Below, piece after piece: positions 60,487 through 64,000 of a DNA stretch of 64,000 nucleotides; within the stretch, counting starts at the first letter, position 1; every line of letters starts with the position of its first letter. The notes below the pieces were generated by a model. It had not been told where the DNA came from. It was given only the letters and a program-made list of their open reading frames with translations, and searched no databases. Source of the stretch: an uncultured Wenzhouxiangella sp. (lineage in GTDB: Bacteria; Pseudomonadota; Gammaproteobacteria; Xanthomonadales; Wenzhouxiangellaceae); the NCBI GenBank assembly GCA_913057195.1, contig CAJXNL010000008.1, positions 1 to 64,000 of the forward strand. Direction: 5' to 3'. A program made the translations under genes and the position numbers.

Positions 60487-61113
60487 ATGTCCCCACCCCA
60501 TCACGATTCGGCCAATGACTACATCGGCGGCAACGCCATTCGACAGATGTTCATTTTGGCGTTGCTCTACCTGCCGTTGGGCTTCTTTGGGTGGTTCTTT
60601 GCGGCTTCAGCGCTGATGTGGCCCAGCGGGCAGCTGACCGGGATGGTCTTAAGCGGGCTCGATCCGGTGTTGTTTGAGCGCTTGGTCCAGCTGGATTTTA
60701 TTTTCGAGATTCAAACTGGCGTGGTGCTGCCTGAGCCTATCAATGGTCAGCAGGTCGCTTTAAACATTGAGGTCAATCCCATGATCTATGCCTGGGGCAT
60801 GGCACTGCTGTTTGGCTTGACCATGGCCACCCCGCTGGGGGCGTGGCGCCGCGTGGCGCAGTTGCTGGTGGGGTTTTCGGTGGTGACGGTGATCACCACT
60901 TGGGGGGCGTGTTTCGACGCCCTGACCCAGCTGGCGTTTCGGTCCGGGCCGGAGGCGGCCATCGCCGCGCGCGGGCTGGGTCTGTCCATGGAGGTCATTG
61001 CTTTGGGCTATCAGCTGGGGTATCTCATGCTGCCGGCGGTGATTCCGGTGGCCACTTGGATTGTGATGAACCGGTCGTTCATCGAAACGCATGTCATTCA
61101 AAAGCGCGGCTGA
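60487..61113 (+). CDS. Inner-membrane protein resembling exosortase-H-associated membrane proteins
   Basis: 208 residues, starting directly after the purL TAA with no spacer. About four or five membrane spans. A pattern EVNPMIYAWGMALLFGLTMAT near 97-117, then TTWGACFDAL and ALGYQLGYLMLPAVIPVATW. From memory this resembles the membrane protein that accompanies exosortase H, but no exosortase or CTERM-tagged gene is in the window. The assignment is tentative; it may simply be an uncharacterised membrane protein co-transcribed with purL. Confidence 0.6.
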   Translation: MSPPHHDSANDYIGGNAIRQMFILALLYLPLGFFGWFFAASALMWPSGQLTGMVLSGLDPVLFERLVQLDFIFEIQTGVVLPEPINGQQVALNIEVNPMIYAWGMALLFGLTMATPLGAWRRVAQLLVGFSVVTVITTWGACFDALTQLAFRSGPEAAIAARGLGLSMEVIALGYQLGYLMLPAVIPVATWIVMNRSFIETHVIQKRG

Positions 61114-61240
61114 ACTTCGCCAGGCCCTGGGTGGTCTATTCTGAGGTAACATCGCAACTGTTCGAGCCCAAGCCCCACCGCGCGAAGTCTGCGCAGAGGC
61201 GTTGAATTGGGCGCTCATCAATCACAAAGACATCTTAGGT

Positions 61241-62995
61241 ATGGACGCACAAGCCCAACAAACTTCGGCCCCGGATGGCCTGATGCCCCAGATCGGCGGA
61301 CGGTTGGAAGATCGCGCCAAAGAGCTGTGTGAGCTGATGATCGAGCGCGGTCGGCTGCGCGAAGAGGACCTCAATCGCGCCCGGGCGTACCGAGAACAGC
61401 ACGGCGGGCACTTGCTGACGCTGCTGGTGCGGCTTGGGTTGGTGTCGGAGCGCGATTTGGCCAGCGCTCAAGCAGAAATGCTGTCGCTGGACATGGTCAG
61501 CGAAAAAGACTACCCCGAGGATGGGCCCGACGTCGATGATGTGTCGGTGAAGTTCATGCAGCAGCAACACCTTGTGCCATTTCACCGAGACGGCAACACC
61601 CTGCACGTGGCGATGGCCGATCCCAGCGATGACTTCGCCACGCGTGCGCTGTCGATGGCGACGGGGTTAACCATCCAGCCGCACGTGGGGATTTCATCTG
61701 AAATTGAGAACACCATCGAGCGTTACTTCGGCGGGGGTCGGTCGGCCATGGGCCAAATTGCCGACAGCCTAGACGGCGATGAGGTCAGCGATGATGAGCA
61801 AGACGTTGAGCATTTGCGGGATTTGGCGTCTGAGGCGCCTGTGATTCGGGTGGTCAACCTGATCTTGCAGCGCGCGGTCGAGGCGCGAGCGTCTGATATC
61901 CACATTGAGCCTTTCGAAAACCGTCTCAAAGTCCGCTACCGAATCGATGGGGTGTTGCAAGAGGTCGAAGCCCCGCCGTCTCGATCCACTGCAGCGGTCA
62001 TTTCGCGGGTGAAGATCATGGCGCGGCTGAACATCGCCGAGCGGCGTTTGCCCCAGGATGGCCGAATCATGCACCGGGTCGGTGGCAAAGAATTGGATCT
62101 TCGGGTCTCAAGCATTCCAACGGCCCACGGCGAGTCGGTGGTGATGCGGATTCTCGATCGTGAGGCGGTGGTGTTGGATTTTGCAAGCCTTGGCTTTGCC
62201 GAGGACACCCAAAAGACGTTTATTAACGCCTTGGAAATGCCCCACGGGATCATCCTGGTCACGGGCCCCACTGGGTCGGGCAAGACCACCACGCTGTATA
62301 CCGCGCTCAGCCAGCTCAACGATCCCACTCGGAAGATCATCACGGTCGAAGATCCGGTGGAGTACCAGATCGAAGGCATCAATCAGATCCAAGCCAAACC
62401 CTCCATCGGGTTGGACTTTGCCGGCGCCTTGCGCTCGATTGTTCGCCAAGACCCCGATGTCATTATGATCGGTGAAATGCGCGATCTCGAAACCGCCAAG
62501 ATCGCGATTCAGTCGGCGCTGACCGGCCACTTGGTGCTGTCGACGCTGCACACCAACGACGCCGCCGGCGGGATCACCCGGATGCTCGATATGGGGGTCG
62601 AGGATTATTTGTTGACCTCGACGGTGAATGCGATCATGGCCCAGCGGCTGGTGCGTCGTCTGGATCCTGCCACCCGTGAGCCCTATGAGGTGCTGCCCGA
62701 AATGATCGAAGAGCTCGGGCTGGAGCGGTTGACCGATGAGCGCCCCATTCGGCTCTACCGACCGGGCAGTTCTGAGGCCGTGCCCACCGGCTATCGGGGC
62801 CGAACGGGGATTCATGAGGTCTTGATTGTCAGCGATGAGATCCGGCGCATGGTCATGCGCCAAGCCACGGCGGGCGAGATCGAGCGCCAAGCGGTGGCCG
62901 AGGGCATGCGCACAATGTATGAGGATGGCTTGATGAAAGCGCTTCGCGGCGAGACGTCGGCCGAAGAAGTGCTCCGGGTCACCCAGGAGGCCTAG
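61241..62995 (+). CDS. gspE: Type II secretion ATPase GspE lacking the zinc-binding cysteines
   Basis: 584 residues from ATG 61241 (a TTG at 61202 is the other option). Powers the type II secretion pseudopilus at the inner membrane. N-terminal T2SSE domain (about 25-160), NTD with SDIHIEPFENRLKVRYRIDGV, Walker A GPTGSGKTT (342-350), Asp box VEDPVEYQIEGINQIQ and Walker B IMIGEMRDLETA, then STLHTND. The usual C-terminal tetracysteine zinc segment is replaced: RLVRRLDPATREPYE and LYRPGSSEAVPTGYRGRTGI have no cysteine. RVGGKELDLRVSS favours GspE over PilB. gspF follows after 26 bases. Confidence 0.9.
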   Translation: MDAQAQQTSAPDGLMPQIGGRLEDRAKELCELMIERGRLREEDLNRARAYREQHGGHLLTLLVRLGLVSERDLASAQAEMLSLDMVSEKDYPEDGPDVDDVSVKFMQQQHLVPFHRDGNTLHVAMADPSDDFATRALSMATGLTIQPHVGISSEIENTIERYFGGGRSAMGQIADSLDGDEVSDDEQDVEHLRDLASEAPVIRVVNLILQRAVEARASDIHIEPFENRLKVRYRIDGVLQEVEAPPSRSTAAVISRVKIMARLNIAERRLPQDGRIMHRVGGKELDLRVSSIPTAHGESVVMRILDREAVVLDFASLGFAEDTQKTFINALEMPHGIILVTGPTGSGKTTTLYTALSQLNDPTRKIITVEDPVEYQIEGINQIQAKPSIGLDFAGALRSIVRQDPDVIMIGEMRDLETAKIAIQSALTGHLVLSTLHTNDAAGGITRMLDMGVEDYLLTSTVNAIMAQRLVRRLDPATREPYEVLPEMIEELGLERLTDERPIRLYRPGSSEAVPTGYRGRTGIHEVLIVSDEIRRMVMRQATAGEIERQAVAEGMRTMYEDGLMKALRGETSAEEVLRVTQEA

Positions 62996-63021
62996 CATGA
63001 CAAGGTCAGTGGGGTGTCGGC

Positions 63022-64000
63022 ATGCCGGTTTTTGAGTACAAAGCAGTCGCGGCCAGCGGCGAGACCATCACCGGCGAAATGGAAGCGCCGTCTGAAGCGG
63101 CGGTGATTGAACGCATCCAGGGGCAAGGATCGATTCCCATTTCTGCGCGCGAAGCGGGCAAAGGGCTTCGCCTGGACACCCTGTTTCGGCGCAAACCTGG
63201 GCTCAGTCAGCGCGAAATCGGTGACATCACCCAGCAGCTGTCGACCCTGTTGGGCGCTGGCCTGCCGCTGGATCGATCGCTGGGGATTTTGGTGGAGCTC
63301 AGTGACAACGATCGAGTCCAAGCCACCGTCGAGAAAATTCGCAACCGCGTGCGTGAAGGCGGGTCGCTGTCGGACGCGCTCGAAGAGCGCCACGGGGTGT
63401 TTTCGAGGTTTTATATCAACATGGTTCGCGCCGGTGAGGTGGGGGGGTCGTTGGATCAAACCCTGGCCCGAATGGCCGAATATCTTGAGCGGGCCAAAGA
63501 GCTCAAAGACAGCGTGGTCTCGGCGCTGATCTATCCGGCGCTTTTGGTGTTTTTAGCGATTGTGTCGCTGATGCTTTTGATGATTTATGTCATCCCGCAA
63601 TTTACGCCGATGTTTGAAGACTTCGGCGGTGATTTGCCGTTTTTGACCAAAGTCGTGGTCGGCGTGGGCGATGTGTTGCAGCGGTTTTGGTGGGCCATCG
63701 CGGGCTTGGCCGTGCTTTTGGTGGCTTGGTTTAAGGCCCAAATGGCCGGTGAAAAAACGCGGTTTTTGTGGGATCGGCGGTTTCTCAACACCCATTGGGT
63801 GGGCGATGTGATCGCCAAGATTGAAACCGCGCGGTTGGCGCGGACCACCGGCACCCTGCTGGTCAATGGGGTGCCCTTGTTGTCTGCGTTGTCCATTGCC
63901 AAAAACGTCATGACCAACACCGTGCTCGCCGCTGAGGTGGCCGAGGCGGCCAAAAAGGTCAAATCAGGCGCGCCGCTGGCCCGAGCGCTGGATGAGGATG
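63022..64000 (+). CDS. gspF: Type II secretion inner-membrane protein GspF (partial, cut by window end)
   Basis: The first 326 codons from ATG 63022; the gene runs past the window end. Starts MPVFEYKAVAASGETITGEM as typical GspF. First T2SSF domain about 60-185 with QQLSTLLGAGLPLDRSL and VRAGEVGGSLDQTLARMAEYL; membrane span about 165-192 (LIYPALLVFLAIVSLMLL); second domain begins near 265 (ARTTGTLLVNGVPLLSAL). Platform protein that couples GspE ATP hydrolysis to pseudopilus growth. Other gsp genes should lie downstream, outside this window. Confidence 0.93.
   Translation, partial: MPVFEYKAVAASGETITGEMEAPSEAAVIERIQGQGSIPISAREAGKGLRLDTLFRRKPGLSQREIGDITQQLSTLLGAGLPLDRSLGILVELSDNDRVQATVEKIRNRVREGGSLSDALEERHGVFSRFYINMVRAGEVGGSLDQTLARMAEYLERAKELKDSVVSALIYPALLVFLAIVSLMLLMIYVIPQFTPMFEDFGGDLPFLTKVVVGVGDVLQRFWWAIAGLAVLLVAWFKAQMAGEKTRFLWDRRFLNTHWVGDVIAKIETARLARTTGTLLVNGVPLLSALSIAKNVMTNTVLAAEVAEAAKKVKSGAPLARALDED

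Overview
The window is a dense, housekeeping-rich stretch of a Gammaproteobacterial chromosome, moderately GC-rich by eye. The class is supported by conserved blocks: bamD divergent from rluD-pgeF; pyrG-kdsA-eno; rpsB-tsf-pyrH-frr-uppS-cdsA-rseP-bamA-ompH-lpxD-fabZ-lpxA-lpxB-rnhB; pepA-holC-valS divergent from lptF-lptG; and xerD-dsbC. A lipid A and BAM/Lpt outer-membrane apparatus is present. I cannot name a genus. No tRNA, rRNA, CRISPR, IS element or prophage was seen, and no gene-free gap exceeds 300 bases. The longest gap, 41699-41978, holds the rpsB promoter and leader and the trhO promoter.

Layout. 1-11500 is accessory: an alcohol dehydrogenase; a metallophosphoesterase plus GT9 glycosyltransferase pair; a secreted two-domain beta-propeller phytase followed by a TonB-dependent receptor behind four tandem Pho-box-like repeats; a Nu-class GST; and a purple-acid-phosphatase-like enzyme co-transcribed with a SRAP/YedK protein. 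Together this looks like an organic-phosphate scavenging region. 11000-16200 holds hslR, nnrU, queC, ispA, bamD, rluD and pgeF. 16200-23800 holds pyrG-kdsA-eno running into an iron(III) ABC transporter (binding lipoprotein and permease, no ATPase) and gcvT. 23800-28500 holds a one-domain asparaginase-like protein, an unrecognised 845-residue secreted protein, a DUF2069 protein, wrbA and a TlpA-like thioredoxin. 28400-41900 is one long leftward translation/envelope run from rpsB to rnhB. 41900-47300 holds trhO, proS, pssA, holD, rimI and a methyltransferase. 47300-54900 holds pepA-holC-valS, lptF-lptG and an RDD protein. 54900-64000 holds xerD, dsbC, purL, a membrane protein resembling exosortase-H-associated proteins, and the first genes of a type II secretion operon (gspE, gspF), cut by the window edge.

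The main oddities are at residue and promoter level. KdsA has Asp where the two known classes have Cys or Asn. BamA carries a textbook EF-hand loop in an extracellular loop. RpsB has a Lys/Ala-rich tail of about 140 residues. GspE lacks the zinc-binding cysteines. Several genes without a Shine-Dalgarno have a -10 hexamer 6-9 bases before the ATG, suggesting leaderless mRNAs, including a shared symmetric -10 for the divergent pair hslR/nnrU. Most start codons were re-chosen from Shine-Dalgarno sites, 4-base stop/start overlaps and family N-termini.
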